A DNA stretch of 64,000 bases from Paragemmobacter amnigenus (lineage in GTDB: Bacteria; Pseudomonadota; Alphaproteobacteria; Rhodobacterales; Rhodobacteraceae). Location of the stretch: contig NZ_JAAATX020000006.1 of the NCBI RefSeq assembly GCF_009908265.2, positions 124,001-188,000 of the forward strand. The letters are read 5' to 3'. The stretch's first letter is position 1, and every line of letters starts with the position of its first letter. This document shows, one piece after another, positions 7,708 through 16,315 of this stretch. The position numbers were made by a program, and so were the translations under genes. Under the pieces are notes generated by a model. That model did not search any database. It was given only the letters and a program-made list of their open reading frames with translations, and was not told the DNA's origin.

Positions 7708-8748
7708 TTGAGAATATCCCCGACCGAACGCCCGCACCGGACCCTCCGGCGACTGGTGACTGCGCTTGCCCGCCCCGCACTGGCCCTGCCCTTGCTGGTC
7801 GCGCTGCAAGCGCCGGTTCTGGCCTTCGACCTTGTCCTTCCCTCTGCTGCCAAGCCCTCGGGCGAACGGGTCGAGGCGCTGGCCTCCCACGCCGTCGCCA
7901 CCGGACCGTGGAAGGCGGGCACCCTGCCCACCACCACCGCCGAAGGCAGCCTGCGCCAGACCGCATGGAAACTCGCAGGCGCCGACAGGGGCACGCTCGA
8001 CCTGCTGCGCCCCCTGCGCGACCAGATCACGGCGGCGGGCTTCACCACCGTTTTCGAATGCGAAAGCACAGGCTGCGGCGGGTTCGACTTCCGCTATGGC
8101 ATCGAAATCCTGCCTGAACCCGAAATGCATGTGGACCTCGGCGATTTCCGCTTCCTCGCCGCCCGTCGTGACGGCGGGAATGGCCCCGAATGGGTCACCC
8201 TGATTGTCAGCCGCTCTGCCGATACGGGCTTTGTCCAGCTCACGGAGATCGGCGCGCCGGTGGCCGGTGAGGATGTCACCCTCTCCACCAAATCCGACTT
8301 CACGCCCGATCTGGCCGAAACCGGCAGCATCGACCCCGCACCCGCCGCCCTGCCAGCCAATCCCGTCACGGGCCCCGTCGCACAGGCCCTGTCCGCCGGT
8401 CAGGCTGCAGTGCTGGAAGACCTGTCCTTCGCCTCGGGCGCGGCGGACCTGACGGCGTCCGACACCGACTCGCTGCGCCAACTGGCCAACTGGCTGGTCG
8501 CCAATCCCGACGCACGGGTGGAACTGGTGGGCCATACCGACGCCTCGGGCAATGCCGGTGCCAACACCGCCCTGTCACTGGCACGGGCCGAAGCGGCGCG
8601 CAGCGCGCTCCTCGCGCTGGCCGACATCGACCCCGCCCGCATCACCGCGCGCGGCGCCGGCCCCGACAGCCCCCGCGCCACCAACGACACCCAAGAAGGC
8701 CGCGCCCAAAACAGAAGGGTCGAGGCGATCCCCGCCCCGACCCTCTGA
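7708..8748 (+). CDS. OmpA-family protein with signal peptide
   Basis: Exported envelope protein, 346 aa. The N-terminus has basic residues then a hydrophobic stretch ending APVLAFD, a Sec signal with likely cleavage after Ala. A middle domain (about 40-225) of unknown type contains two Cys in FECESTGCGG. The C-terminal OmpA/MotB peptidoglycan-binding domain (about 235-346) has VELVGHTDASGNAGANTALS and the terminal RAQNRRVE. I chose a TTG start at 7708 because AGAAGG precedes it by nine bases and it gives a complete signal peptide; an upstream in-frame ATG at 7636 lies inside the GNAT gene. It probably tethers the outer envelope to the cell wall. Confidence 0.8.
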   Translation: MRISPTERPHRTLRRLVTALARPALALPLLVALQAPVLAFDLVLPSAAKPSGERVEALASHAVATGPWKAGTLPTTTAEGSLRQTAWKLAGADRGTLDLLRPLRDQITAAGFTTVFECESTGCGGFDFRYGIEILPEPEMHVDLGDFRFLAARRDGGNGPEWVTLIVSRSADTGFVQLTEIGAPVAGEDVTLSTKSDFTPDLAETGSIDPAPAALPANPVTGPVAQALSAGQAAVLEDLSFASGAADLTASDTDSLRQLANWLVANPDARVELVGHTDASGNAGANTALSLARAEAARSALLALADIDPARITARGAGPDSPRATNDTQEGRAQNRRVEAIPAPTL

Positions 8749-8768
8749 CCGCGTCCGTTCGTCGGACC

Positions 8769-9674
8769 TCACCAGTTATCCGGTCCCTTGTCGATCAACT
8801 GCCGCGCAAGGAAATCGATGAAGGCGCGCACCTTGGGCTGGGTGAACCGCCCCGGCGGATAGACCGCATAGATGCCCAGCACCTCGGTCGGCAGTCCAGG
8901 AATGGCCTCTTCCACCAACCCCTGCCGCATCGCATCCGCGTAAAGGAAGGACGGCAGATAGGCGATCCCCAGACCGGAAATCGCCGCATTCAGCAGCGAT
9001 TGCCCGTCATTCACCGTCAGCCAGCCCACCGACCGCACCTGCCGCTTTTCCCCCGACGGCGCGGTGATCTTCCACACATTGCCATTGGCCTGATTCGAAT
9101 AGTGCAGCAGCTTGTGTTCGTTCAGGTCGTCGATCTTCATCGGACGCCCGTATTTCTGGAAATAGGACGGCGAGGCGATCATCCGCTTCGTCGTCTCGGT
9201 CAGCTTGCGCGCGCGCAGCGAGCTGTCCTCCAGCTCGCCCACGCGGATCGCCATGTCGAACCCTTCGGAGATCAGCTCCACATAGCGGTTGTTCAGGACC
9301 ATGTTCACCGTGATCTCGGGATATTCGATCAGGAAATCCCCGAGGATCGGCGACAGCAGGTTCACCCCGAAATCGGTCGCCACGGAAATCCGCAGCAGAC
9401 CCGACGGCGCCGACTGCATCGACGTGACCAGCGCATCCGCCTCGCCCGCATCGTTCAGCACCCGCCGCGCGCGGTCGTAATAGGCAAGGCCAATCTCGGT
9501 GGGCGACACCCGCCGCGTCGTCCGGTTCAGAAGGCGGGCCCCCAACCGCGCCTCCAGCGCCGACACGTGTTTGGACACGGCGGATTTGGAAATGCCCATC
9601 TTCTTGGCCGCATCCGTGAATCCGCCCTGGTCCACCACGGTGGCGAAGGCTTCCATTTCCGTCAGTCGGTCCAT
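8769..9674 (-). CDS. LysR-family transcriptional regulator
   Basis: LTTR of 301 aa. The N-terminal winged HTH (about 1-60) is clear: MEAFATVVDQGGFTDAAKKM, SKSAVSKHVSALE and LLNRTTRRVSPTE. The effector-binding domain (about 90-295) starts with LLRISVATDFGV. The sequence resembles the large CrgA/AaeR-type subgroup that often responds to aromatic or oxidised compounds. It converges with the OmpA gene and is followed at its 5' side by the same-strand FadH-like gene. No target can be read from the sequence. Confidence 0.9.
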   Translation of the reverse strand: MDRLTEMEAFATVVDQGGFTDAAKKMGISKSAVSKHVSALEARLGARLLNRTTRRVSPTEIGLAYYDRARRVLNDAGEADALVTSMQSAPSGLLRISVATDFGVNLLSPILGDFLIEYPEITVNMVLNNRYVELISEGFDMAIRVGELEDSSLRARKLTETTKRMIASPSYFQKYGRPMKIDDLNEHKLLHYSNQANGNVWKITAPSGEKRQVRSVGWLTVNDGQSLLNAAISGLGIAYLPSFLYADAMRQGLVEEAIPGLPTEVLGIYAVYPPGRFTQPKVRAFIDFLARQLIDKGPDNW

Positions 9675-9823
9675 TGTTACCCTCTGGCAAGCTATGAGGT
9701 CGTCTTGCCAAGGATTGACCGCGAAATCGGGCAGGATCGGGGCGCAGGCGGGGCCGATCAGGGGTTTTCGTGGGGATCGTTGAAGGCAGGGAAACAGGAT
9801 GCCCCGCCCGCACCTTTATCCGC

Positions 9824-11827
9824 TCACAACCGCGCGGCCAGCCGCGCCCCCTGATCGATGGCCCGCTTGGCATCCAGTTCGGCCGCCACATCCGCCCCGC
9901 CGATCACATGGGCCGCGATCCCCGCGGCGGCCAGCGCATCGGCCAGCCCCCGCTCCGGCTCCTGCCCCGCGCAGAGGACGACTGTGTCGACGGGGATCAA
10001 CTCCTCCACCCCGTCGCGCCGCACGACAAGGCCTTCGGGCAGGATGCGGTCATAGGCGACACCGCCGATCATCTTCACCCCCTTGGCCGCCAGCGCCGCG
10101 CGATGGATCCAGCCCGTGGTCTTGCCCAGCCCCCGCCCCGGCTTTTCCGCCTTGCGCTGCAACAGCCAGACCTCGCGCGCGGGCGGCTCGGGCGCGGGCT
10201 CCACCAGCCCGCCCGCCACATCCGCCGGATCGCCCACGCCCCATTCCCGCCGCCACAGCGCAGGCTCCAGCGTCGGGGACAGGCCGCGATGGACCAGAAA
10301 CTCGGCCACGTCGAACCCGATGCCCCCCGCGCCGATCACCGCCACCCGCCGCCCCACCGGCGCCCCGTTCAGCACATCGGCATAGCCCAGCGCCCGCTCC
10401 TGCCCCGCAATCCCCGGGTTGCGCGGGCTCACCCCCGTCGCCACCACCACCTCGTCGAACCCGCGCAGGTCATCCACCCCAACCTCCGCGCCCAGCCGCA
10501 AGTCCACCCCCGCCCGCGCGATCCGCGCAGCAAACCAGCGCACCAGCCCGTGGAACTCTTCCTTCCCCGGCACCTGCTTGGCGAGATTGAGCTGCCCACC
10601 GATCCGGTCCGCGCGGTCGAACAGCACCACGCGATGCCCCCGCTCTGCCGCCACTGCCGCCACCATCAGCCCCGCCGCGCCGGCCCCCACGACGGCCACC
10701 GATTTCGCCACCGCCACCGGCTCATAGGCCAACTCCACCTCATGACAGGCGCGCGGGTTCACAAGACAGCTCGTCAGCTTGCCGCTGAAGGTGTGATCCA
10801 GACAGGCCTGATTGCAGGCGATGCAGGGCGCGATCTCCTCCGCCCGCCCCGCCGCCGCCTTGGCCACGAAGTCCGCATCCGCCAGAAAGGGCCGCGCCAT
10901 GGAAACCATGTCGGCCTGCCCCTCTGCCAGCACCCGCTCCGCCACATCGGGCGCGTTGATCCGGTTCGATGCGATCACCGGTATCCCCACCTCGCCCCGC
11001 AGCCGCCCCGTCAGATGCGCGAATGCCGCCCGCGGCACCGATGTGGCGATCGTCGGCACCCGCGCCTCGTGCCAGCCGATGCCGGTGTTCAGGACACTCG
11101 CCCCCGCCGCCTCGATGGCACGGGCCAGCGTCACCACCTCGTCCCATGTGCTGCCGTTCGGGATCAGGTCGATCAGGCTGATGCGGTAGATCAGGATGAA
11201 ATCCGCCCCCACCGCCGCCCGCACCCGCCGCACCACCTCCACCGGCAGGCGCATGCGGTTGGCATATTCCCCGCCCCAGCGGTCGGTCCGCCGGTTGGTA
11301 TGGGTGACGAGGAACTGGTTCAGGAAATACCCCTCGCTCCCCATCACCTCGACCCCGTCATAGCCTGCCTCGCGCGCCCGCACGGCCGCCGTCACGATGT
11401 CGGCAATCTGCTTTTCGATCCCCGCCTCGTCCAACTCGCGCGGCACAAAGGGCGAAATGGGCGAGCGCACCGCACTCGGCGCCACGCAATCCTTGCCATA
11501 GGCATAGCGCCCCGCATGCAGGATTTGCATCGCGATCCGCCCGCCCGCCTGATGTACGCGGTCCGTCACAACGCGGTGGTTGGCGATGTCCTGCGCGGAA
11601 TGAAGCCCCGCCGCACCGGGAAAGACCCCCCCCTCGGCATTGGGCGCCATCCCCCCCGTCACGATCAGCCCGACCCCGCCCCGCGCGCGTTCGGCATAGA
11701 ACTCCGCCACGCGGTTCCAGTCGCCCCGCTCCTCCAGCCCCGTATGCATCGACCCCATCAGCACACGGTTGGGCAGCGTCACTTGACCCAGCGACAGGGG
11801 CGACAGCAGGTGCGGGTATTCGGTCAT
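9824..11827 (-). CDS. FadH-like FMN/FAD/4Fe-4S oxidoreductase
   Basis: NADPH:2,4-dienoyl-CoA reductase-like flavoprotein, 667 aa, close to the family's usual 670. It has an N-terminal Old Yellow Enzyme TIM barrel binding FMN (about 1-330, HAGRYAYGK and THTNRRTDRWGG), a 4Fe-4S cluster motif CIACNQACLD with the later Cys in TSCLVNPR, and C-terminal FAD/NAD(P) Rossmann domains (VAVVGAGAAGLMVA, VAVIGAGGIGFDVAEFL). FadH works on unsaturated fatty acyl-CoA; related trimethylamine and steroid reductases share the architecture, so the substrate is provisional. It is cytoplasmic and lies upstream of, and on the same strand as, the LysR gene. Confidence 0.85.
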   Translation of the reverse strand: MTEYPHLLSPLSLGQVTLPNRVLMGSMHTGLEERGDWNRVAEFYAERARGGVGLIVTGGMAPNAEGGVFPGAAGLHSAQDIANHRVVTDRVHQAGGRIAMQILHAGRYAYGKDCVAPSAVRSPISPFVPRELDEAGIEKQIADIVTAAVRAREAGYDGVEVMGSEGYFLNQFLVTHTNRRTDRWGGEYANRMRLPVEVVRRVRAAVGADFILIYRISLIDLIPNGSTWDEVVTLARAIEAAGASVLNTGIGWHEARVPTIATSVPRAAFAHLTGRLRGEVGIPVIASNRINAPDVAERVLAEGQADMVSMARPFLADADFVAKAAAGRAEEIAPCIACNQACLDHTFSGKLTSCLVNPRACHEVELAYEPVAVAKSVAVVGAGAAGLMVAAVAAERGHRVVLFDRADRIGGQLNLAKQVPGKEEFHGLVRWFAARIARAGVDLRLGAEVGVDDLRGFDEVVVATGVSPRNPGIAGQERALGYADVLNGAPVGRRVAVIGAGGIGFDVAEFLVHRGLSPTLEPALWRREWGVGDPADVAGGLVEPAPEPPAREVWLLQRKAEKPGRGLGKTTGWIHRAALAAKGVKMIGGVAYDRILPEGLVVRRDGVEELIPVDTVVLCAGQEPERGLADALAAAGIAAHVIGGADVAAELDAKRAIDQGARLAARL

Positions 11828-11956
11828 GATGGTCCTCCGGCGCGCAGACTGCCCCAGCGCCGCGCCCCTGTCACCGGCGACGCGGCGTCATGCGCGACCA
11901 CACGCGCAGAACCTCGGCTGCCTGCTTGCCCGATGAAGGGCGCAAGGGGCGCGACG

Positions 11957-12331
11957 TCACATCGTCTCGACGCAATGCCGCCGGAAGGCCCGCTTCAGCA
12001 TGTCCAGCTCGGCCCGCAACAGATCCACCTCGGCGCGCAGGTCGTCTTCCATCGCCACGCCCGTGATGATGGTGAAATGCGCCAGATTCTCGCCCGTCTC
12101 GCGGTCGCGGATCAGGAAGGTCTGCACCCCCTCGGCCAGAACCTCGGCCGGGATCGGCACGCGCACCGACCATTCCCCCGCACGGTCGGGGATCGCCACA
12201 ACCTCCAGCCCGGGCACGACCTGCTCCAGATGCCGCACCTCCAGCGACGGGCGCTCCGTTCCGGACAGCACCCCCTCCCAGACGCCCGCGCGGATGCGTG
12301 TCCTGGTCAGTTTCACCCCGTCCATCACCAT
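11957..12331 (-). CDS. Hypothetical protein, coiled C-terminus
   Basis: Not recognised. The 124 aa protein has an N-terminal beta-rich part (about 10-90) and ends in an amphipathic helix LRAEVDLLRAELDMLKRAF with heptad-like leucines, suggesting a short coiled coil for oligomerisation. There is no signal peptide. It begins seven bases after the stop of the DUF6478-like gene, so the two form an operon and may be partners. ATG at 12331 and an in-frame ATG at 12325 are both possible; the second has the better-spaced GGGGGAT. Confidence 0.6.
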   Translation of the reverse strand: MVMDGVKLTRTRIRAGVWEGVLSGTERPSLEVRHLEQVVPGLEVVAIPDRAGEWSVRVPIPAEVLAEGVQTFLIRDRETGENLAHFTIITGVAMEDDLRAEVDLLRAELDMLKRAFRRHCVETM

Positions 12332-12338
12332 CCCCCGT

Positions 12339-13115
12339 TCACAGTTCCGCCCGCGGGCGGCGGCTGACCGTCACGTCGCGCAGGATGATCTGGTTCATCT
12401 CCGGCCCCTCGAAGATCAGGTCGATCCACAGCTTTTCGATCCGCTTCTCGTTGATCTTGGTATAGGTCAGGTCGAATTCCACCATGACCTCCTCGGCCCC
12501 CAGCGGCACTTCCAGCACGATCTGTTCCGTATTCGGCCCGTGCTTCACGTTCAGCCGCGCAAAGATCTCCAGCGGCTTCTCCAGCTCCACGATCATGTCC
12601 AGCCGCACCAGATGGCGCAGCTTCAACCCCCGCGCCGCCTCTTCCGGCAGGTCGATCACCAGCGACAGGAACGACCCGTCAAAGCGGAACACATCCATCC
12701 GGAAACCGAAGGGGGCCACATCGCCCGCCCGCTCGTTGCGGATCTGCCGTACGGTCAGCTCGCTCAGCCGGCAGTCATGGAACAGCGTCGCCCCCTCGCC
12801 GAAGGTCGACCGGTTCGGCACCGACGCCATCCCCGGCACCGGCATCGGCCCGCGCCACAGCTCCGGCCGCCAGGCCCAGTCCGTGCCCAGCGGGCGGCGG
12901 ATCGAATTCGACCCGATCACCGGCAGCGCCAGACGGTATTCCGCCTCGTGGATCACGCGGTCGATCTGCCGCCGCAGCGCCCGCGCCTTGGCACGCCAGC
13001 CCCGCAGCGTGGCAAGGTCCGCCGCCGCCGCGCCCTCGGCCCGTTCCTCCCAGTGCCGCAGCACCCGCCGCTGAAGCACCCTGTCAAAAACGTTGTCCAG
13101 CCTGCCCAACTTCAC
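12339..13115 (-). CDS. DUF6478-like family protein
   Basis: Protein of 258 aa resembling an uncharacterised Rhodobacteraceae family. Its N-terminal helical part is rich in Arg and Leu (VLQRRVLRHWEE, ALRRQIDRVIHEAE), followed by LALPVIGSNSIRRPLGTDWAWRPELW and then a beta-rich region with alternating charged strands (LVRLDMIVELEKPLEIF). No signal peptide and no catalytic motif is evident. I chose the GTG at 13115 because conserved-looking sequence starts there; a reading from 13217 would add 34 residues of low-quality Arg/Cys-rich sequence. Function unknown. First gene of the pair with the 124 aa protein. Confidence 0.65.
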   Translation of the reverse strand: MKLGRLDNVFDRVLQRRVLRHWEERAEGAAAADLATLRGWRAKARALRRQIDRVIHEAEYRLALPVIGSNSIRRPLGTDWAWRPELWRGPMPVPGMASVPNRSTFGEGATLFHDCRLSELTVRQIRNERAGDVAPFGFRMDVFRFDGSFLSLVIDLPEEAARGLKLRHLVRLDMIVELEKPLEIFARLNVKHGPNTEQIVLEVPLGAEEVMVEFDLTYTKINEKRIEKLWIDLIFEGPEMNQIILRDVTVSRRPRAEL

Positions 13116-13232
13116 ACGCGCCCCGCACCTGCGCGCCGCACCGGCACGCTGTGGCTGTTTATGCCGCAAAACGCCCGCCGCGCCACCGCCAATTTGCCTG
13201 CAGTCCCGCGAATTCATCCCCGCGCGGCGGGT

Positions 13233-13817
13233 TCAGATCGACGGCGCCCCCGCCTCGCGGTTCGCCGCCACCAGCGCGGCCACCGCCGCGTCCAGCAGCG
13301 CGCGCCCCTCGGTCACACTGATCGGCGCGCCCTCTGCCCCGCTGACCGACACCGTCGCCAGCCGCCCGCGCAGGGGCCGGATCGCGCGCCAGTATTCCCC
13401 CGCCTCGCGGTCCGCCACATGCAGCACGAAGGTGCCCCCGCTGCTCGCCGCCGACAAAAGCCGCACGTCCCCCGCCCTGCCCGACCGGCTCAACGCCGCC
13501 AGCCCGTCCTGCGACTGGAAATACGCCGCCAGCGCCGCGCCCCCGTCCGACATGGCCCCGCCCGACCCCGCAGCCCCCACCGACAGCGTGATCACCGCAG
13601 GCTCGGCCCCGCTGCCCGCCGAACAGCGCCCCATCAGCACCACCGCATTGTCCGCGCCCCTCTGCCCCGCCCCTTCGGCGATGCAATAGCCGGACGGCGC
13701 CGCCGCCGTCACCGCCCCGTCAAGCAAGGCCACCTGCCGGATGCCGCCCCCCGGCGCCACGCATCCGCCCAGCAACCCAAGCGCCACCAGCGCGAGCACA
13801 CCTGTCAACCTTGCCAC
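13233..13817 (-). CDS. Putative secreted lipoprotein
   Basis: Lipoprotein of 194 aa. The N-terminus RLTGVLALVALGLLGGC is a signal peptide with lipobox LGGC, and the Cys is followed by VAPGGG. The mature part (about 20-190) is Gly/Ala-rich and resembles no domain I know. It contains two further Cys (GYCIAEG, GRCSAG), which could form a disulfide in the periplasm. A GTG start at 13817 is supported by GGGGAGG five bases upstream. The reading frame stays open far beyond this start on the 5' side, but that part overlaps the opposite-strand M23-like gene and has no coding character. Confidence 0.65.
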   Translation of the reverse strand: MARLTGVLALVALGLLGGCVAPGGGIRQVALLDGAVTAAAPSGYCIAEGAGQRGADNAVVLMGRCSAGSGAEPAVITLSVGAAGSGGAMSDGGAALAAYFQSQDGLAALSRSGRAGDVRLLSAASSGGTFVLHVADREAGEYWRAIRPLRGRLATVSVSGAEGAPISVTEGRALLDAAVAALVAANREAGAPSI

Positions 13818-13955
13818 TCCGGCCTCCCCGACGCCGCTTTTCCCGCGGCGGTTGACCCCTGCATAACGCCCCGACCCCGCCCGCGTCCACAACCGTGACG
13901 CACCGCTTGCATCCGCCCCGCCGACCCGCTTCATTCCGCCAACAGGGAGACACCG

Positions 13956-14852
13956 ATGACCGACACCACCCGCCTTGCCGCCCGCCTGAACGGGCAGCCC
14001 GACCTCTACGCCGCCCTCCGCGCCGCCATTGCCGGAACCGGCACCGCCCCCGCCATCCCCGACCTGATCGCCGCCTGCGACGCACCCACCGCCGCGCGCC
14101 TCGGCGCCGTGGATGCGGGGCTTCTGGCCGCCATCGCGCGCAAGGCCGCAACGGGCGAGGCGGTGGCAGGTTCCGCCGCGCTGCGCGCCCGCCTCGCCAC
14201 CCTGCCCGCCCACCCCCTCTTCCTGCCCGATCCCGCAGAGGGCGCGACCATGGCGCTGCCCACCACCGGCGAACGCCCCGACATGCCCGCCTTCTCGGAC
14301 CGCACCTTCGACGCATGGTTCGACGCCCACCGCGCCCGCGGCATCCGCTACGGCCTCGGCCTCTATGGCGAGAACCGGACGGTCTACGCCACCCCGCAAT
14401 TCGCCGATGCCGCCAGCCCCGAACGGCGCACCATCCACCTTGGCATCGACGTCTTTGCCCCCGTCGGAACCCCCGTCCACGCCCCGCTTGCGGGCCGCGT
14501 CCGGCACCTGACCTACAATGCCGACCCGCTGGATTACGGTAACACGCTGATCCTCGAACACGACCTCGACGGGATGCGCTTCTTCACCCTCTACGGCCAC
14601 CTCGCCGCCAGCCTGCCCGACCTGCACCCGACCGGACGCATCGAGGCCGGCCAGACCATCGCCCATCTGGGCGACTGGCCCGAAAACGGCGGCTGGGCCG
14701 CGCATATCCATTTCCAGATCGTCACCGACCTTCTGGCCACCTCGGGCAATTTCTTCGGCGTGGGCCATGCCAGCCTGCGCGATGTCTGGTCCGACATCAG
14801 CCCCGACGCCAACCTCCTCATGCGCCTGCCCGCGCACAGCTTCACGGTCTGA
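13956..14852 (+). CDS. Stand-alone M23-like peptidase-fold protein, no signal peptide
   Basis: Protein of 298 aa with an M23 (lysostaphin/LytM) fold in its C-terminal half. The zinc-binding set is intact: HLGIDVF (His, Asp), TLYGHL and HIHF. Unlike usual M23 endopeptidases it has no signal peptide, TM segment or coiled coil, so it should be cytoplasmic. The flanking sequence ([32 protein letters not shown]) is what I recall of the middle domain of large phosphotransferase-M23-class III aminotransferase fusion proteins. The N-terminal 120 residues are helical and unassigned. A GGGAG Shine-Dalgarno precedes the ATG. The GNAT gene follows two bases after its stop. Confidence 0.75.
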   Translation: MTDTTRLAARLNGQPDLYAALRAAIAGTGTAPAIPDLIAACDAPTAARLGAVDAGLLAAIARKAATGEAVAGSAALRARLATLPAHPLFLPDPAEGATMALPTTGERPDMPAFSDRTFDAWFDAHRARGIRYGLGLYGENRTVYATPQFADAASPERRTIHLGIDVFAPVGTPVHAPLAGRVRHLTYNADPLDYGNTLILEHDLDGMRFFTLYGHLAASLPDLHPTGRIEAGQTIAHLGDWPENGGWAAHIHFQIVTDLLATSGNFFGVGHASLRDVWSDISPDANLLMRLPAHSFTV

Positions 14853-14854
14853 CC

Positions 14855-15304
14855 ATGCCCCACCTGATCCGCCCCGCCACCCTCGACGACCGCGCCCTCT
14901 GGCAGCCGCTCTTCGAAGCCTATGCCGCCTTCTACAACACCCCCCTCACGCCCCAGACACTCGACACCGTCTGGGGCTGGATCCACGATCCCGAAAACCC
15001 CTTCTGGTGCGACCTCGCCCTCTCTCCCGACGGGCGCCCCCTCGGCCTCGTGCAGTATCAGCTCATGCACCGCTCCCTCGGCGGGTCGATGGTCTGCTAC
15101 CTCTCCGACCTCTTCACCACGCCCGACGCTCGCGGTCAGGGCATCGGCCGCGCCCTGATCGACCACGTCCTCGCCTTTGCCAAGCAGCGCGGCCTGCCCA
15201 ATGTCCGCTGGCTCACGGCCGAGGACAACACGACCGCGCGGCAGCTCTACGACACCTACCGCCCCCGCACCCCCTTCATCCTCTACGCCATCCCAACGAC
15301 CTGA
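14855..15304 (+). CDS. GNAT family N-acetyltransferase
   Basis: Single-domain acetyltransferase of 149 aa. The acetyl-CoA pyrophosphate loop is [11 protein letters not shown], preceded by the strand [10 protein letters not shown] and followed by the terminal [17 protein letters not shown], which is typical of small GNATs acting on amines or amino acids. It starts two bases after the M23-like gene's stop, so the two form a tight operon. The acceptor is unknown; the linkage suggests both act on one metabolite. Confidence 0.85.
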   Translation: MPHLIRPATLDDRALWQPLFEAYAAFYNTPLTPQTLDTVWGWIHDPENPFWCDLALSPDGRPLGLVQYQLMHRSLGGSMVCYLSDLFTTPDARGQGIGRALIDHVLAFAKQRGLPNVRWLTAEDNTTARQLYDTYRPRTPFILYAIPTT

Positions 15305-15348
15305 ACCGCCCCCACCCGCGCCTGCCTCCCCCGCCACAGCCTGCCCGA

Positions 15349-15377
15349 TTGCATTTCCCGCCCCCCCGCCTTATCTC
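15349..15377 (+). promoter_or_regulatory. Putative sigma-70 promoter of accD-folC
   Basis: TTGCAT (15349-15354), a 17-base spacer and TATCTC (15372-15377) lie 41 bases before the accD start. The same TTGCA-N17 pattern precedes rpmI and pheS in this window. Confidence 0.5.
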
Positions 15378-15417
15378 TGCCCCCCAACCGACGGAGCCGA
15401 ACAAGGGCAAACCCCGC

Positions 15418-16311
15418 ATGAACTGGATCTCCAACTACGTCCGCCCCAAGATCAACTCGCTCTTCTCCCGCAGGGAAGTGCCCGAGAACCTGTGGACGAA
15501 GTGCCCCGAATGCGGGACCATGCTCTTCCACCGCGAACTGGCCGCCAACCTGAACGTCTGCACCTCCTGCGACCATCACATGGCCATCAGCCCGCGCGAC
15601 CGCTTCACCGCCCTCTTCGACGGCGGCATCTTCACCGAGGTGAAGGTTCCCGAACCCGTTACCGACCCGCTGCATTTCCGCGACCAGAAGAAATACCCCG
15701 ACCGCCTGAAGGCCGCGCAGAAAGCGACGGGCGAGAAAGAGGCGATGCTGGTGGCCGAGGGCGAGATCGCCAAGACCCCGATCGTCGCCGTCGCGCAGGA
15801 CTTCTCCTTCATGGCGGGCTCCATGGGCATGTATGTCGGCAACGCCATCCTCGCCGCCGCCGACCGCGCGGTGAAGATGAAGCGTCCGCTCGTCCTCTTC
15901 TCTGCCGCCGGTGGCGCGCGGATGCAGGAAGGCATCCTGTCGCTGATGCAGATGCCCCGCACCACCGTCGCCGTGCAGATGCTGCGCGAGGCGAACCTGC
16001 CCTATATCGTCGTGCTGACCCACCCCACCACGGGCGGCGTCACGGCCTCCTACGCCATGCTGGGGGATGTGCAGATCGCCGAACCCAACGCGCTCATCTG
16101 CTTCGCCGGTCCCCGCGTCATCGAACAGACCATCCGCGAAAAACTGCCCGAAGGGTTCCAGCGCGCGGAATACCTGCTCGACCACGGGATGCTGGACCGC
16201 GTCACCCACCGCAAGGCCCTGCGCGAGGAACTGGTGACCATCATCCGCATGCTCACGAACCAGCCCCCCGCCATCCGCGGCGAGCTGACCGCCCAACCCG
16301 CCGAAGCCTGA
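15418..16311 (+). CDS. accD: Acetyl-CoA carboxylase carboxyltransferase beta subunit
   Basis: Forms, with AccA (also in this window), the carboxyltransferase that makes malonyl-CoA for fatty acid synthesis. At 297 aa it has the N-terminal zinc ribbon CPECGTMLF...CTSCDHH and a crotonase-fold core with [11 protein letters not shown] and [14 protein letters not shown]. The start at 15418 gives the family N-terminus [12 protein letters not shown]; the long reading frame upstream is not coding. The accD-folC order is the common bacterial arrangement, with folC beginning four bases later. Confidence 0.96.
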   Translation: MNWISNYVRPKINSLFSRREVPENLWTKCPECGTMLFHRELAANLNVCTSCDHHMAISPRDRFTALFDGGIFTEVKVPEPVTDPLHFRDQKKYPDRLKAAQKATGEKEAMLVAEGEIAKTPIVAVAQDFSFMAGSMGMYVGNAILAAADRAVKMKRPLVLFSAAGGARMQEGILSLMQMPRTTVAVQMLREANLPYIVVLTHPTTGGVTASYAMLGDVQIAEPNALICFAGPRVIEQTIREKLPEGFQRAEYLLDHGMLDRVTHRKALREELVTIIRMLTNQPPAIRGELTAQPAEA

Positions 16312-16315
16312 TCCC

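Noticed and set aside
9770-12367. 865-codon plus-strand reading frame
   Set aside because: It is antisense to the FadH-like gene and neighbours, has Arg/His/Pro-rich composition and no domain. It is an artefact of high GC third positions. The same applies to 4335-6479, 12000-13898 and 25466-27508 (reverse).
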